Shown here: in pieces, positions 35,717-44,417 of the stretch
Numbering within the stretch: the first letter of the stretch is position 1
Layout: each line of letters opens with the position of its first letter
Source of the DNA: Desulfurivibrio sp044068625
GTDB taxonomy: Bacteria > Desulfobacterota > Desulfobulbia > Desulfobulbales > Desulfurivibrionaceae
Length of the DNA stretch: 64,000 nucleotides
Reading direction: 5' to 3'
NCBI RefSeq assembly: GCF_044068625.1
Contig: NZ_JBIPKH010000003.1
Coordinates: 124,001 to 188,000 of the forward strand
Position numbers and translations under genes: made by a program
The notes under the pieces: generated by a model
The model's input: only the letters and a program-made list of their open reading frames with translations
Database searches by the model: none
What the model was told of the DNA's origin: nothing

Positions 35717-36925
35717 ATGAAGTTAGGGATCAACGGCCTGGGCCGGATCGGCAAACTCTCTCTCTGGCACCATGTTTCCCGTAAATTTTTTTCCGAGATT
35801 GTGGTCAATGTCGGTCGCGAGGTTGGCACCTCGCTCAACGATATCGCCGGGATCATCGAACGGGACAGCACCTACGGGCGCTTGGGCCCCTACCTTCACG
35901 GCTGCAACTCCACCGGTTCGGTGATTGAACAGTTGGATGAGGCCGCCGGCAGCATGGTGGTCAACGGGGTGCCGGTCAGAATTTTGCGTCAATCCCGCGA
36001 CCCCCGGGGGATTGCCTGGAAGGAGAACGGGGTCCGGCTGGTGGTGGATACCACCGGCGCTTTCACCGATCCCACCGCCGATGCCGATGCCCCCAGGGGC
36101 TCCCTGCGTGGCCATCTCCAGGGCGGGGCGGAGAAGGTGATCCTCTCGGCCCCCTTCAAGATCAAGCAGAAGGGGCTGGAGATGCCGGAAGATGTGGTGA
36201 CCACCGTGATGGGGATCAACGACGGTGATTACGATCCCTCCCGCCATCTCATGGTTTCGGCCGCCTCCTGTACCACCACCTGCCTCTCCTTCATGGTCAA
36301 GCCGTTGATGGACTATTTCGGGGCCGACAAGTTTCTCAGTGCCTCGATGGTGACGGTCCATGCCGCCACCGGCAGTCAGCCGGTCCTGGATCGGGTGCCC
36401 GCCGCCGGTGCCACCGATCTCCGCAAGAGCCGCAGCATCCTGAACAATATCATCCTGACCTCCACCGGCGCGGCCAAGGCCCTGCCCTTGGTGATTCCGG
36501 AGATGAAGAAGATCGGCTTTATCGCCGAATCGGTGCGGATTCCCACCTCCAGCGGCTCGCTGATCATCCTGGTGGTCAATTTCCAGGATGATGGCGAGCA
36601 ATCGATCAAGCGGGAGCTGATCAACTCCATCTATAGTGATTATTCTAATAAAACCAGCTATCTGCAATACACCGACCAGCAGCTGGTCTCCTGCGATATC
36701 GTGGGCAGCCCCGCCGCCGCCGCGGTGATCGAGGGCCGGGAAACCCACACCCGCACTGCCAATATCAGCGTCAATCTGGGCCAGTTCAACTGCAGTGGCG
36801 CCCCCGATCGAGTGGAGGTGCCGGTGACCCAGGCCGTGATCTACGGCTGGTATGACAACGAATTGGGTAGCTATACCAATATGCTTGGTGATCGCACGGT
36901 CAGCATCGCCGAGCAGCTGGTGTGA
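35717..36925 (+). CDS. Glyceraldehyde-3-phosphate dehydrogenase-like protein, long form
   Basis: The NAD-binding start GINGLGRIGK and the catalytic cysteine C185 in SAASCTTTCLSF are clear, as is a following VTVHAATGSQPVLD (catalytic His) and the C-terminal WYDNELGSYTNML. At 402 residues it is about 65 longer than classical GAPDH. Insertions fall around 33-50 and 117-135, and the nucleotide-specificity region (NVGREVG) is unusual. It may be a GAPDH with altered cofactor use or an erythrose-4-phosphate or other aldehyde-phosphate dehydrogenase. AAGGAG precedes ATG 35717. kdsD follows closely. Confidence 0.85.
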   Translation: MKLGINGLGRIGKLSLWHHVSRKFFSEIVVNVGREVGTSLNDIAGIIERDSTYGRLGPYLHGCNSTGSVIEQLDEAAGSMVVNGVPVRILRQSRDPRGIAWKENGVRLVVDTTGAFTDPTADADAPRGSLRGHLQGGAEKVILSAPFKIKQKGLEMPEDVVTTVMGINDGDYDPSRHLMVSAASCTTTCLSFMVKPLMDYFGADKFLSASMVTVHAATGSQPVLDRVPAAGATDLRKSRSILNNIILTSTGAAKALPLVIPEMKKIGFIAESVRIPTSSGSLIILVVNFQDDGEQSIKRELINSIYSDYSNKTSYLQYTDQQLVSCDIVGSPAAAAVIEGRETHTRTANISVNLGQFNCSGAPDRVEVPVTQAVIYGWYDNELGSYTNMLGDRTVSIAEQLV

Positions 36926-36939
36926 GCCGGGACGCCACA

Positions 36940-37950
36940 ATGGCTGAGACGACCACGACCGACGGCGCCGGCATTGCCCAGGCCCGCGAGGTGTTGCGCC
37001 TGGAGGCGGAAGGGATCCTGGCGGTGATCGACCAGGTGGGGGATGATTTCGAGCGGGCGGTGGCGATGATCATGGCCTGCCCCACCCGGCTGATCGTCAC
37101 CGGGATCGGCAAATCGGGGATCATCGGGCAAAAGATCGCCGCCACCCTCAACTCCACCGGCACCCCGGCCTTTTTTCTCCACCCGGTGGAGGCGATGCAT
37201 GGGGATCTGGGGATTGTCGATCCCCGGGATGTGGTGCTGGCCATCTCCTACAGCGGTGAGACGGCGGAGTTGAATATGCTGCTCCCCACCCTGAAAAATC
37301 GGGGGGCGGGGATTATCGCCATGACCGGCCGCCGGTCATCCAGCCTGGCTTCCGCCGCCGACGCGGTGCTGACCGTGGCCGTGCCCCGGGAGGCTTGCCC
37401 CCTGGGCTTGGCTCCCACTGCCAGCACCACCGCCTCCCTGGCCATGGGTGACGCCCTGGCGGTGGTGCTGCTCAATCGCAAGAAATTCGATGCCTGTGAT
37501 TTCCGGCGCAACCATCCCGGCGGCAGCTTGGGCGAGCGGCTCAAGGTCCGGGTTTCCGAGGTGATGCTGACCGGCTCCCAGATTCCCAAGGTGCGGATCA
37601 GTGCCACCCTGGCCGAGGCGGTGGCCGAGCTCAACCGCAAAAATCTGGGCGCGGTGTTGGTGATTGCGGCGGATGACCAGGAGATGCTGGGGATTCTCAC
37701 CGACGGGGATCTGCGGCGGATGGTGGCGGGAGGAGGGCAGGGTATGGCCGGCAACGCCCCGACCCTGGCCGAGGTGATGACTGCCGCGCCCAAAAGCATC
37801 ACCGCCGACCTGCTGGCCGCCGATGCCCTCAGTATCATGCAGAACCACGAGGTGACGGTTTTGCCGGTCACCGACGGTGACCGGCGGCTGGTCGGTATCC
37901 TGCACCTCCAGGACATGATCGGCAAAGGGGAGTTCCGTTTTCTGGTCTAG
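36940..37950 (+). CDS. kdsD: Arabinose-5-phosphate isomerase (KpsF/GutQ family)
   Basis: The enzyme interconverts ribulose 5-phosphate and arabinose 5-phosphate, the first step to Kdo of LPS. An N-terminal SIS domain (ATGIGKSG-type sugar-phosphate loop, SYSGETAE, and HPGGSLG at its end) is followed by two CBS domains (about 205-336). ATG 36940 is preferred; GTG 36922 overlaps the previous stop and is an alternative. Its presence indicates a Gram-negative outer membrane. Confidence 0.94.
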   Translation: MAETTTTDGAGIAQAREVLRLEAEGILAVIDQVGDDFERAVAMIMACPTRLIVTGIGKSGIIGQKIAATLNSTGTPAFFLHPVEAMHGDLGIVDPRDVVLAISYSGETAELNMLLPTLKNRGAGIIAMTGRRSSSLASAADAVLTVAVPREACPLGLAPTASTTASLAMGDALAVVLLNRKKFDACDFRRNHPGGSLGERLKVRVSEVMLTGSQIPKVRISATLAEAVAELNRKNLGAVLVIAADDQEMLGILTDGDLRRMVAGGGQGMAGNAPTLAEVMTAAPKSITADLLAADALSIMQNHEVTVLPVTDGDRRLVGILHLQDMIGKGEFRFLV

Positions 37951-37989
37951 TTTTATCGACTTTGCCGCCGTGGTCGGGCCCGCTTGTGG

Positions 37990-38018
37990 TTGACAAGGCG
38001 GCGGTTTTTCGGTAGCAT
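37990..38018 (+). promoter_or_regulatory. Predicted sigma-70 promoter of the hdrC-mvhD-metV operon
   Basis: TTGACA (37990-37995), 17-bp spacer, TAGCAT (38013-38018). A second, similar element, TTGACAAGGC, recurs at 38060 with a poor -10 (TCAATA or CAATAT), so two tandem start sites are possible. Confidence 0.6.
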
Positions 38019-38109
38019 TCGCGGCTGATTTGGCACCGGTTACGGCTGCGGGGCGGGGTTTGACAAGGCCCGGCGTCCCGTTTCAATATTTTGTGACAGG
38101 GGACTGTTC

Positions 38110-38676
38110 ATGACAATTACCAGCAAAGAGATCAACGCGGCCTTCAGCGCCGAAGTCACGGCCCAGCCCGGGGGAGAGCACCTCAATCGCTGCTATTCCT
38201 GCGGGGCCTGCAGTGGTGCCTGTCCAGTCAGTCAGGCGATTCCGGATTTCGATCCCCGGCGGATGATTCATATGATCCGGATGGGTCTGAAAGAGCGCCT
38301 GCTCACCTCGGACCTGCTCTGGTACTGTTCCAGTTGTCAAAACTGCGTTTTTGTCTGCCCCCAGGATGTGCGCTTTGCCGAGATTGTCGGGGCCTTGCGC
38401 AAGTTGGCTTTGGAGCAGGGACTGGTCAGCGAGCAGGATCTGGTGGATAAAGGCAAGACCGCCAGGGTGGAGCGCGATGAGTGCGTATCCTGCCTGACCT
38501 GCGTGCGGGTCTGCCCCTGGCGAATTCCGGTAATTGACCAGGGCGGCAAGGCCTATATCGACCCCAAGGAGTGTCGGGCCTGCGGAATCTGCCCGACGGA
38601 GTGCCCGGCCGCCGCCATTCAACTTAACGAATCCGCCGACGAGCGCCTGATCGCCGCCTGCGGCACCGGCCGCTGA
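38110..38676 (+). CDS. HdrC-like iron-sulfur protein with extra ferredoxin domain
   Basis: The N-terminal half has the HdrC double-cluster pattern, CYSCGACSGACP and WYCSSCQNCVFVCP. The C-terminal half adds a 2x[4Fe-4S] ferredoxin (CVSCLTCVRVCP, CRACGICPTECP). It therefore could carry four [4Fe-4S] clusters. HdrC passes electrons between HdrA/MvhD-type flavoproteins and HdrB-type thiol sites. It is the first gene of a three-gene operon with mvhD and metV; no HdrA or HdrB is present. Cytoplasmic, no signal or membrane segment. Confidence 0.88.
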   Translation: MTITSKEINAAFSAEVTAQPGGEHLNRCYSCGACSGACPVSQAIPDFDPRRMIHMIRMGLKERLLTSDLLWYCSSCQNCVFVCPQDVRFAEIVGALRKLALEQGLVSEQDLVDKGKTARVERDECVSCLTCVRVCPWRIPVIDQGGKAYIDPKECRACGICPTECPAAAIQLNESADERLIAACGTGR

Positions 38677-38693
38677 GCGGGGAGGAGATAGAG

Positions 38694-39113
38694 ATGGCTT
38701 TTATCCCGGATATTCAAGTTTTTTGTTGTCATTACACCTCCCAGCAGGCTTGCGCCGAAGGCAAGGAGGGCCTGGCCGCCGACGGTTTCCCGGCCAACGC
38801 CACCATCAACCGCCTGACCTGCGGCGGCAAGCTCAAGGTTTCCGTCCTGCTCCAGGCCTTCGAGAACGGGGCCGACGGAGTTTGCGTGGTGGGCTGCAAA
38901 CCCGATGAGTGCCACAACCTGATGGGCAGCCAGCGGGCCGCCCGCCGGGCGGGGGCGGTGCGCAAGGCCCTGGCCGAATTGGGGGCCGAAGAGGCCAGGA
39001 TCGCTTTTCATCACCTGGAGCGGGGCTTTCACCCCGAGTTCGTGCAGGTGGTCCGGGAGTTGAACGACCAGGTAACCAAGCTGGGTCCCAGCCCGTTCAA
39101 GGGGGAGAAATAA
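38694..39113 (+). CDS. MvhD/FlpD-like [2Fe-2S] electron-transfer subunit
   Basis: This is a small protein of the MvhD / hydrogenase iron-sulfur delta-subunit family. Four conserved cysteines are seen: CCHYTSQQAC, LTCGGK and VVGCKPDECH. MvhD relays electrons from a hydrogenase or formate dehydrogenase to the Hdr complex. A good GGAGGAG ribosome site precedes ATG 38694. It abuts metV with a TAATG overlap. Confidence 0.88.
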   Translation: MAFIPDIQVFCCHYTSQQACAEGKEGLAADGFPANATINRLTCGGKLKVSVLLQAFENGADGVCVVGCKPDECHNLMGSQRAARRAGAVRKALAELGAEEARIAFHHLERGFHPEFVQVVRELNDQVTKLGPSPFKGEK

Positions 39114-39781
39114 TGATTATCGCTGAGCGTAAGCCGGTTAACGAGATAGTGGCAATGGTGCGGGATGCCGAGCGGATTCTGGTTTTGGGTTGTCGGGGCT
39201 GTGTTTCGGTCTGCTCCGCCGGCGGCGAGCGGGAGGTGGAACTGCTCTCCTCCCTGATCCGTTTGGGCAAGAAGCAGGCCGGCCAGCAGGCCCAGGTCAA
39301 GGGTGCCACCCTGGTGCGCCAGTGTGACAAGGAGTATGTCGATGAGATCGACCAATGGCAAGGGGAGTATGACGCCATTGTCTCCATGGCTTGCGGGGTT
39401 GGGGTAAACTTCATCGCCAACCTGCGTCCCGCCGACAAGGTCTATCCGGCGGTCAACACCAGCTTTTTCGGCGGTTCAGCCCTCCAAGGGGAATGGAGTG
39501 AGCAGTGCGCCGGCTGTGGTGATTGCGTGTTGCACCTCACCGGCGGCCTCTGTCCGGTGGCCCGTTGTGCCAAAAGTCTGCTGAACGGGCCCTGCGGCGG
39601 TTCGGTGGATGGCCGTTGTGAGATCCACCGGGAAATTCCTTGCATCTGGCAGGCGATCCATGATCGTCTCAGCCGCTTTGAGCAGCAGGCGGAGCTTGAC
39701 CGGGTGGCCCCAATCCGTGACTGGCGACCCGCCGGCCATGGTGGCCCCCGGAAGGCGGTTCGCAACGATTTGACCGTTTAG
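39113..39781 (+). CDS. metV: Methylenetetrahydrofolate reductase C-terminal-domain protein (MetV-like)
   Basis: A Cys-rich protein of 222 residues matching the MTHFR C-terminal / MetV family. An N-terminal GCRGCVSVCSAGGEREVELL, a central MACGVGVNF and a C-terminal zinc-finger-like stretch (CAGCGDC, GGLCPVARCAKSLLNGPCGG) are present. In acetogens MetV pairs with MetF in the methyl branch of the Wood-Ljungdahl pathway, and Hdr/Mvh-type subunits are thought to feed it. MetF is not in the window. The operon with hdrC and mvhD supports that role. Confidence 0.85.
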   Translation: MIIAERKPVNEIVAMVRDAERILVLGCRGCVSVCSAGGEREVELLSSLIRLGKKQAGQQAQVKGATLVRQCDKEYVDEIDQWQGEYDAIVSMACGVGVNFIANLRPADKVYPAVNTSFFGGSALQGEWSEQCAGCGDCVLHLTGGLCPVARCAKSLLNGPCGGSVDGRCEIHREIPCIWQAIHDRLSRFEQQAELDRVAPIRDWRPAGHGGPRKAVRNDLTV

Positions 39782-39850
39782 AGCTTCAGGCGGTTAAAGG
39801 TGCCCCAGGCGGGGCCGGTTCGGTCCCCGCTGCCGCCGGGACGGGCGCTA

Positions 39851-40651
39851 TTAGCGCCAGATGGCGTCTGTCGGTTTTCTTTGCGGGATACGCTGATAGC
39901 GGTATTTGGGGTAGCCCAGCATCAGGGCCCCGTGGACCCGGTGATTTTCCGGGAGCCCCAGAGCTTCGATCAGGGGTGGGTAGTTGTTGAAGATGGCGCC
40001 CAGGAAGATTCCGGCCCAGCAGGTGCCGATCCCCATGCCATGGGCGGCCAGGTCCAGGTAGGTGAGAGCGATGGTGCAGTCGATCTCCGGCTTCAGCGCC
40101 TTTTCCGAGGCGTAGGCGATCACCAGATGGGGAGCGCCCCGCAGCACCAGATCCCGTTCGGCCAGATCCCAGGCGGCGACCACCCCGGGGAAGGAGCCGT
40201 TTTCCCGCAGCCACTCCACCACCAGACCGATCAGCCTGCGGACCTCGGCGGTCGATTCAATCACCAGCCACTTGGTGGGCTGGGCGTTCTTGGCCGATGG
40301 CGCCCATCGGCTGATATCCAACAACTGCTCCAGAACTTCCCGGGGAACCGGCTTGTCCTTGTAGGTCCGGATGGAGCGGCGGCTGCGCAGAAATTGGGCC
40401 GCCGCCTCCGGACTGGGGTTGAGCTTACGGTCCAGGGGCAGGCAACTCTCCGGCCCCTGCCCCTTGAAGGTAAGGGCGCCGTGGGGGCAGACCGCCAGGC
40501 AGTGGCCGCAGTCGATACAGATGCGGGGAGCGGCCCTGCGGGCCACCGGAAAACCACCATCCTCACTCTCTTCGATCAGGCTGAAGGGGCATTCGGAGAT
40601 GCAGATACCGTCCCGTTTGCATTTGCTCCGGTCAACGTTGATCAGTTCCAT
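39851..40651 (-). CDS. Ferredoxin-nitroreductase fusion protein
   Basis: Two [4Fe-4S] motifs occupy the N-terminus (CKRDGICISECP and CIDCGHCLAVCP). A nitroreductase-family FMN domain follows (SRRSIRTYKDKPVPREVLEQLL, then SAKNAQPTKWLVIES and GIGTCWAGIF). Such fusions are common in strict anaerobes and reduce unknown substrates with low-potential electrons. ATG 40651 begins with MELINVDRSKC and GGGAAAAC lies upstream; the frame extends further but without a family match. Convergent with metV, 69 bp away. Confidence 0.9.
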   Translation of the reverse strand: MELINVDRSKCKRDGICISECPFSLIEESEDGGFPVARRAAPRICIDCGHCLAVCPHGALTFKGQGPESCLPLDRKLNPSPEAAAQFLRSRRSIRTYKDKPVPREVLEQLLDISRWAPSAKNAQPTKWLVIESTAEVRRLIGLVVEWLRENGSFPGVVAAWDLAERDLVLRGAPHLVIAYASEKALKPEIDCTIALTYLDLAAHGMGIGTCWAGIFLGAIFNNYPPLIEALGLPENHRVHGALMLGYPKYRYQRIPQRKPTDAIWR

Positions 40652-40801
40652 GCTTGTTTTCCCGAGTGAAAGTAAAGAAAAGTCCCGGGCGACCGGGTCA
40701 GGGCTGGCCGCGCCGGGGCTTGCATTGCCAGGCATTCTACCCGTTCTCATGGTGTAACGCAACGGCAGGGCCGGAAAAATTAAACTTGGTGATTAAATCC
40801 C

Positions 40802-41968
40802 ATGTTGCTGTTACTGTCCGCTTTTTTGCTGATTTACGGAGCCATGCACTGCTATTTTTACTGGCGGCTGCGCGGGGCCCTGCCCCCCCTGGGGGCAGGG
40901 CGACTGATAATCGGCCTTTTCCTGCTCCTGATGGTTCTGGCCCCGGTGCTGGTGCGGCTGCTGGAGCAGCAGGGCCGGGCATTGGCGGCCACGCTCCTGG
41001 CCCATCTCGGTTTTGGCTGGATGGGGTTTCTCTTTCTCTTCACCGTTGTGGCCCTGCTGCTGGATGCTCTCCGGCTGCTGCGCGCTCGCTGGGCCGGGCC
41101 GGCCAGGCTGGCACTACCCGGTGCCGCGACCTCCAGCTGGCCGGCCCGGGTTCTGGCTCCGGCCGCGATTTTTTGGCTGGCCTTCCTTGCCGCCGCCGCC
41201 GGTTGTGCTTATGGTTACCGGGAAGCGCTCGATATCCGGCTGGAGCGGGTGCGGATTGTCAGCGACAAGTTGCCTTTGGAAGCAGGAGTGGTGAGGGTCG
41301 TCCAGGTTACCGATATCCACCTCGGCCTGATCGTCCGGGAAGGGCGGCTGGAGAGGATGCTGGCGGTGGTGGCCCAGGCCCGGCCGGATCTGCTGCTGGC
41401 CACCGGTGATATCGTTGATGGACAGGGGGATAATATCGCCCCGCTGGCGGAGCGGTTTCGCCGGCTGGAGGCCCCCCTGGGCAAATTTGCCATCCTGGGT
41501 AATCACGAATTTTACGTGGGCGCGGCCGCTTCCCTCGCTTTTCACGAGAGTGCCGGCTTTACCGTGCTGCGCGGCGAATTGGCCCGGGTCACTCCCTGGT
41601 TGAGGGTGGCGGGGGTGGATGATATTACCGGAGAGCGGCTGGGGCTCACCCCGCCGGGCCAGGAGGAGCAATTGCTGGCCCTGTTGCCCGCGGAGACCTT
41701 TAATATCCTGCTGAGGCATCAACCGAAGGTGGTGCCGGGAGGCCCGGTGGATCTGCAGCTTTCCGGCCATATTCACCGGGGTCAGATTTTTCCTTTCAAC
41801 CTTTTCACCTGGTTGGCCTATCGGGTCTCCACCGGCCTCAGGGTGGCGGCCGACGGCCGCTACCTCTATGTGGGGCGGGGGACCGGAACCTGGGGGCCCC
41901 CGATTCGCTTTCTGGCTCCCCCGGAAGTGACGTTAATTGAACTGATTCCCGCCCCGGCGGCATCATAA
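40802..41968 (+). CDS. Membrane-anchored metallophosphoesterase (YkuE-like)
   Basis: Four hydrophobic segments (about 3-20, 34-55, 64-92, 115-138) anchor a C-terminal calcineurin-like phosphoesterase. The metal-binding series is complete: VTDIHLG, ATGDIVD, GNHEFY, LRHQP and GHIHRG. 388 residues fits the YkuE / membrane-anchored subgroup, some of which act on lipid pyrophosphates. It heads a run of co-oriented genes (to 44394) that may act on lipids or envelope. Confidence 0.9.
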   Translation: MLLLLSAFLLIYGAMHCYFYWRLRGALPPLGAGRLIIGLFLLLMVLAPVLVRLLEQQGRALAATLLAHLGFGWMGFLFLFTVVALLLDALRLLRARWAGPARLALPGAATSSWPARVLAPAAIFWLAFLAAAAGCAYGYREALDIRLERVRIVSDKLPLEAGVVRVVQVTDIHLGLIVREGRLERMLAVVAQARPDLLLATGDIVDGQGDNIAPLAERFRRLEAPLGKFAILGNHEFYVGAAASLAFHESAGFTVLRGELARVTPWLRVAGVDDITGERLGLTPPGQEEQLLALLPAETFNILLRHQPKVVPGGPVDLQLSGHIHRGQIFPFNLFTWLAYRVSTGLRVAADGRYLYVGRGTGTWGPPIRFLAPPEVTLIELIPAPAAS

Positions 41969-41989
41969 CCATTGCAGGGTGACAGCGAG

Positions 41990-42826
41990 ATGGATATCAG
42001 AACCATGGCTTACGAGAAGTTGGAGCATGCTGCGGTGCGGGCCGCCCTCTTTTGCCCCCGGGCCGACTGGAATCCCCCCCCGGCAGGGGTTTTTGACCGG
42101 GAGGTGGAGGTGGAGGGGGGGGTGCGGCTGCCGTTGCGCTACCACTTGGGGACGGCGGATCCCGGGGCGGTCAATATTCTCTTTTTCCACGGCAATGGCG
42201 AGGTGGCCGCCGATTACGATGAACTGGCGCCCAGCTTCAATCAGGCGGGCCTCAATCTGGTGGTGGCCGAATATCGCGGTTATGGCCGGGCCGGCGGCCA
42301 GCCCACGGTGCGCAGTATGATTGGAGACGCCCATCAGCTTTTACCCCGGGTGCGGGAAACCCTCCGGCAGGAGGGGAAGACCGGTCATCTGGCGGTGATG
42401 GGCCGCTCGCTGGGCAGTGTGGCGGCCATCGATCTGGCGGCGGCCGCCGGTCCCGGGCTGGTGGATGGCCTGATCATCGAGAGTGGGTTCGCCCACACCA
42501 TCCCCCTGTTGCTGGCCCTGGGGGTCGATGTGGGGAGCTGCGGTCTGACCAGCGAGGCCGACGGCTTCTGTAACGTCCAGAAGATCGGATTCTTCACCAA
42601 GCCCACCTATATTCTCCACGCCCAGCACGATCAGCTGATTCCGGTGACCCTGGCCGAAGCCCTCCAGGCCAGTTGCGGGGCGCAGAGCAAGGAGTTTCAG
42701 ATTGTACCGGGGGCTGATCATAACAATATCATCGACCGGGTGGGCCAGCTCTATTTTGAGGCGATCGCCCGCTTCTGCCGTAAACTGGGTCAACCCCCCC
42801 GGCGCAAAAAGCCGGGGGTCAGGTGA
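41990..42826 (+). CDS. Alpha/beta hydrolase
   Basis: The fold is shown by FFHGNGEVAADY (oxyanion region), the nucleophile elbow GRSLGS, an acid in HAQHDQLIP and a catalytic His in GADHNN. Residues resemble the YqiA/YfhR-type serine hydrolases ('bem46'-like). ATG 41990 was chosen with GGTGACAGCGAG upstream; a TTG at 41972 is in frame. The substrate is unknown. It is 21 bp after the phosphoesterase gene and 9 bp before the next, so it belongs to the same transcript. Confidence 0.88.
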   Translation: MDIRTMAYEKLEHAAVRAALFCPRADWNPPPAGVFDREVEVEGGVRLPLRYHLGTADPGAVNILFFHGNGEVAADYDELAPSFNQAGLNLVVAEYRGYGRAGGQPTVRSMIGDAHQLLPRVRETLRQEGKTGHLAVMGRSLGSVAAIDLAAAAGPGLVDGLIIESGFAHTIPLLLALGVDVGSCGLTSEADGFCNVQKIGFFTKPTYILHAQHDQLIPVTLAEALQASCGAQSKEFQIVPGADHNNIIDRVGQLYFEAIARFCRKLGQPPRRKKPGVR

Positions 42827-42835
42827 GGCGGAATC

Positions 42836-43597
42836 ATGCCCTTGCGCGTGATGTCCTACAACATTCACCGGGCCATCGGGGTGGATCGCCGCTTCCGGCC
42901 GGAACGGATCGCCCGGATCATCGAACATCACCAGCCGGATATCCTGCTGCTGCAGGAGGTGGATGTGGGGGTGCCCCGCTCCCGCAACCTGGACCTGGCC
43001 GAGGAGTTCGCCGGGCTCTGCGGTTATGCCCATCGGGCCCTGGGGCTCAATGTCGCCTTGACCCAGGGCCACTATGGCAATGCCACCTTGAGCCGGTTTC
43101 CCATCACCAGCCAGCGCAATATTGACCTGACTCTGCCCGGGCATAAGGCCCGGGGCTGCCTCTATACCCGCATCGAGGTGGCGAGCCCGGAGGAGGGGGG
43201 TGCTGTCTCGCTGGCGGTGTTCAATCTCCACCTGGGCCTCTCGTTCCATGAACGTCCCCAACAGGTGGGGATGGTGGTCAAATCACCGGAGTTTGTCGAG
43301 CTGCCCCCGGGAGCTCCCTGTATCGTGGCCGGCGATTTCAACGACTGGTTTACCCGGCTGGCCCCCATGTTCACCGAGATCATGGGCTTTCGCTGCGCCT
43401 CCAGCCATAAGGAGAATTTTCAGAGTCCCTATCTGACCTATCCCTCTTTCTCGCCCACCGGCGGGTTGGACAAGATCTTTGTCCGTGGGCCGCTGACCAT
43501 CCTTAAAAGGCAGCGTTGCCGGATGCAAATTTCCAAAATCGCCAGCGATCACCTGCCGGTGCTGGCCGACCTGGAGCTGGAGGAGTCAACGCCATGA
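42836..43597 (+). CDS. Endonuclease/exonuclease/phosphatase-family hydrolase
   Basis: EEP-fold Mg-dependent phosphoesterase. The motifs MSYNIHRAIG (Asn), LLQEVD (metal Glu), FNLHLG, VAGDFNDW (catalytic Asp/Asn) and SDHLPVLADL (final Asp-His) are all present. Members include nucleases, sphingomyelinases and phosphatidyl-group hydrolases. With its neighbours a phospholipid or cyclic phosphate substrate is possible. Stop overlaps the next gene by 4 bp. Confidence 0.9.
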   Translation: MPLRVMSYNIHRAIGVDRRFRPERIARIIEHHQPDILLLQEVDVGVPRSRNLDLAEEFAGLCGYAHRALGLNVALTQGHYGNATLSRFPITSQRNIDLTLPGHKARGCLYTRIEVASPEEGGAVSLAVFNLHLGLSFHERPQQVGMVVKSPEFVELPPGAPCIVAGDFNDWFTRLAPMFTEIMGFRCASSHKENFQSPYLTYPSFSPTGGLDKIFVRGPLTILKRQRCRMQISKIASDHLPVLADLELEESTP

Positions 43598-44394
43598 GCC
43601 TGGAGTGGGAAACCCTGGAAATGCTAAAATTGCCCGTCTACCTGGGCGGGGTACTGCTTTTTTTGCTGATCGAGCTGGCCTACAGCTATCGGCGGCCCAC
43701 GGTTTCCAAAGCGCGGCGCTGGCTGGCCAACCTGCCTTTGGCGATGGTTAACGGGGTGGTCTATATCCTGATTTTCGGGGGGGCCATCGCCGGTCTGATG
43801 CTCCTGGCCCAGGAGCAGAACCTGGGTCTGCTCAATGCCATCGCCATGCCCTACTGGCTCAAGCTGGTGGCCGGGGTGCTGATTCTTGACTTTTTTATCT
43901 GGCTCTGGCACCTGCTTAATCATCAGGTCCCCCTTTTGTGGCGGTTTCATCGGGTTCACCACAGCGACATGAACATGGATGTCTCCACCGCCAGCCGGTT
44001 TCATCTGGGTGAAATTCTCCTCTCCGGGCTGGTGCGGCTGGCGGTGATTTATACCTTCGGCATCCCCCTGGTGGCCTATCTGCTCTTTGAGATCCTGGTC
44101 AACCTCTCCATCCAGTTCCACCACAGCAGTTTGCGGATCAGTCCGGTTTTTGAAAAGATCTGGGTGCTGCTGCTGGTGCCTCCCTTTCTCCATCGAATCC
44201 ACCACTCGGTCAAGATCAAGGAGCGTGACACCAATTACGGGGTGATCTTCTCCATCTGGGACCGCTTCTTCGGGACCCTGCTGACCAGGGTGGAGCAGGA
44301 GGGGATCGTGATCGGCATCGGCTCCCACCGTGATTTCAACCGGCTGGGTTTTTTTCGCTTACTGGCCATGCCCTTTACCCGCTATACTCCGTAG
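43594..44394 (+). CDS. Sterol desaturase / fatty acid hydroxylase family membrane protein
   Basis: Four membrane helices and the di-iron histidine boxes HLLNH, HRVHH, HHSS and HRIHH identify the family. Members insert hydroxyl groups or double bonds into lipids using oxygen. In a strict anaerobe that needs oxygen only occasionally, or the family member may do other chemistry. ATG 43594 overlaps the previous stop. It closes the four-gene phosphoesterase-hydrolase-EEP-hydroxylase run. Confidence 0.88.
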   Translation: MSLEWETLEMLKLPVYLGGVLLFLLIELAYSYRRPTVSKARRWLANLPLAMVNGVVYILIFGGAIAGLMLLAQEQNLGLLNAIAMPYWLKLVAGVLILDFFIWLWHLLNHQVPLLWRFHRVHHSDMNMDVSTASRFHLGEILLSGLVRLAVIYTFGIPLVAYLLFEILVNLSIQFHHSSLRISPVFEKIWVLLLVPPFLHRIHHSVKIKERDTNYGVIFSIWDRFFGTLLTRVEQEGIVIGIGSHRDFNRLGFFRLLAMPFTRYTP

Positions 44395-44417
44395 GATCAA
44401 CCTGAAGGAGGTCGCCG

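Noticed and set aside
43516..43593. Upstream extension of the fatty-acid-hydroxylase gene
   Set aside because: The frame overlaps the EEP gene; ATG 43594 with ATGA coupling is the natural start.
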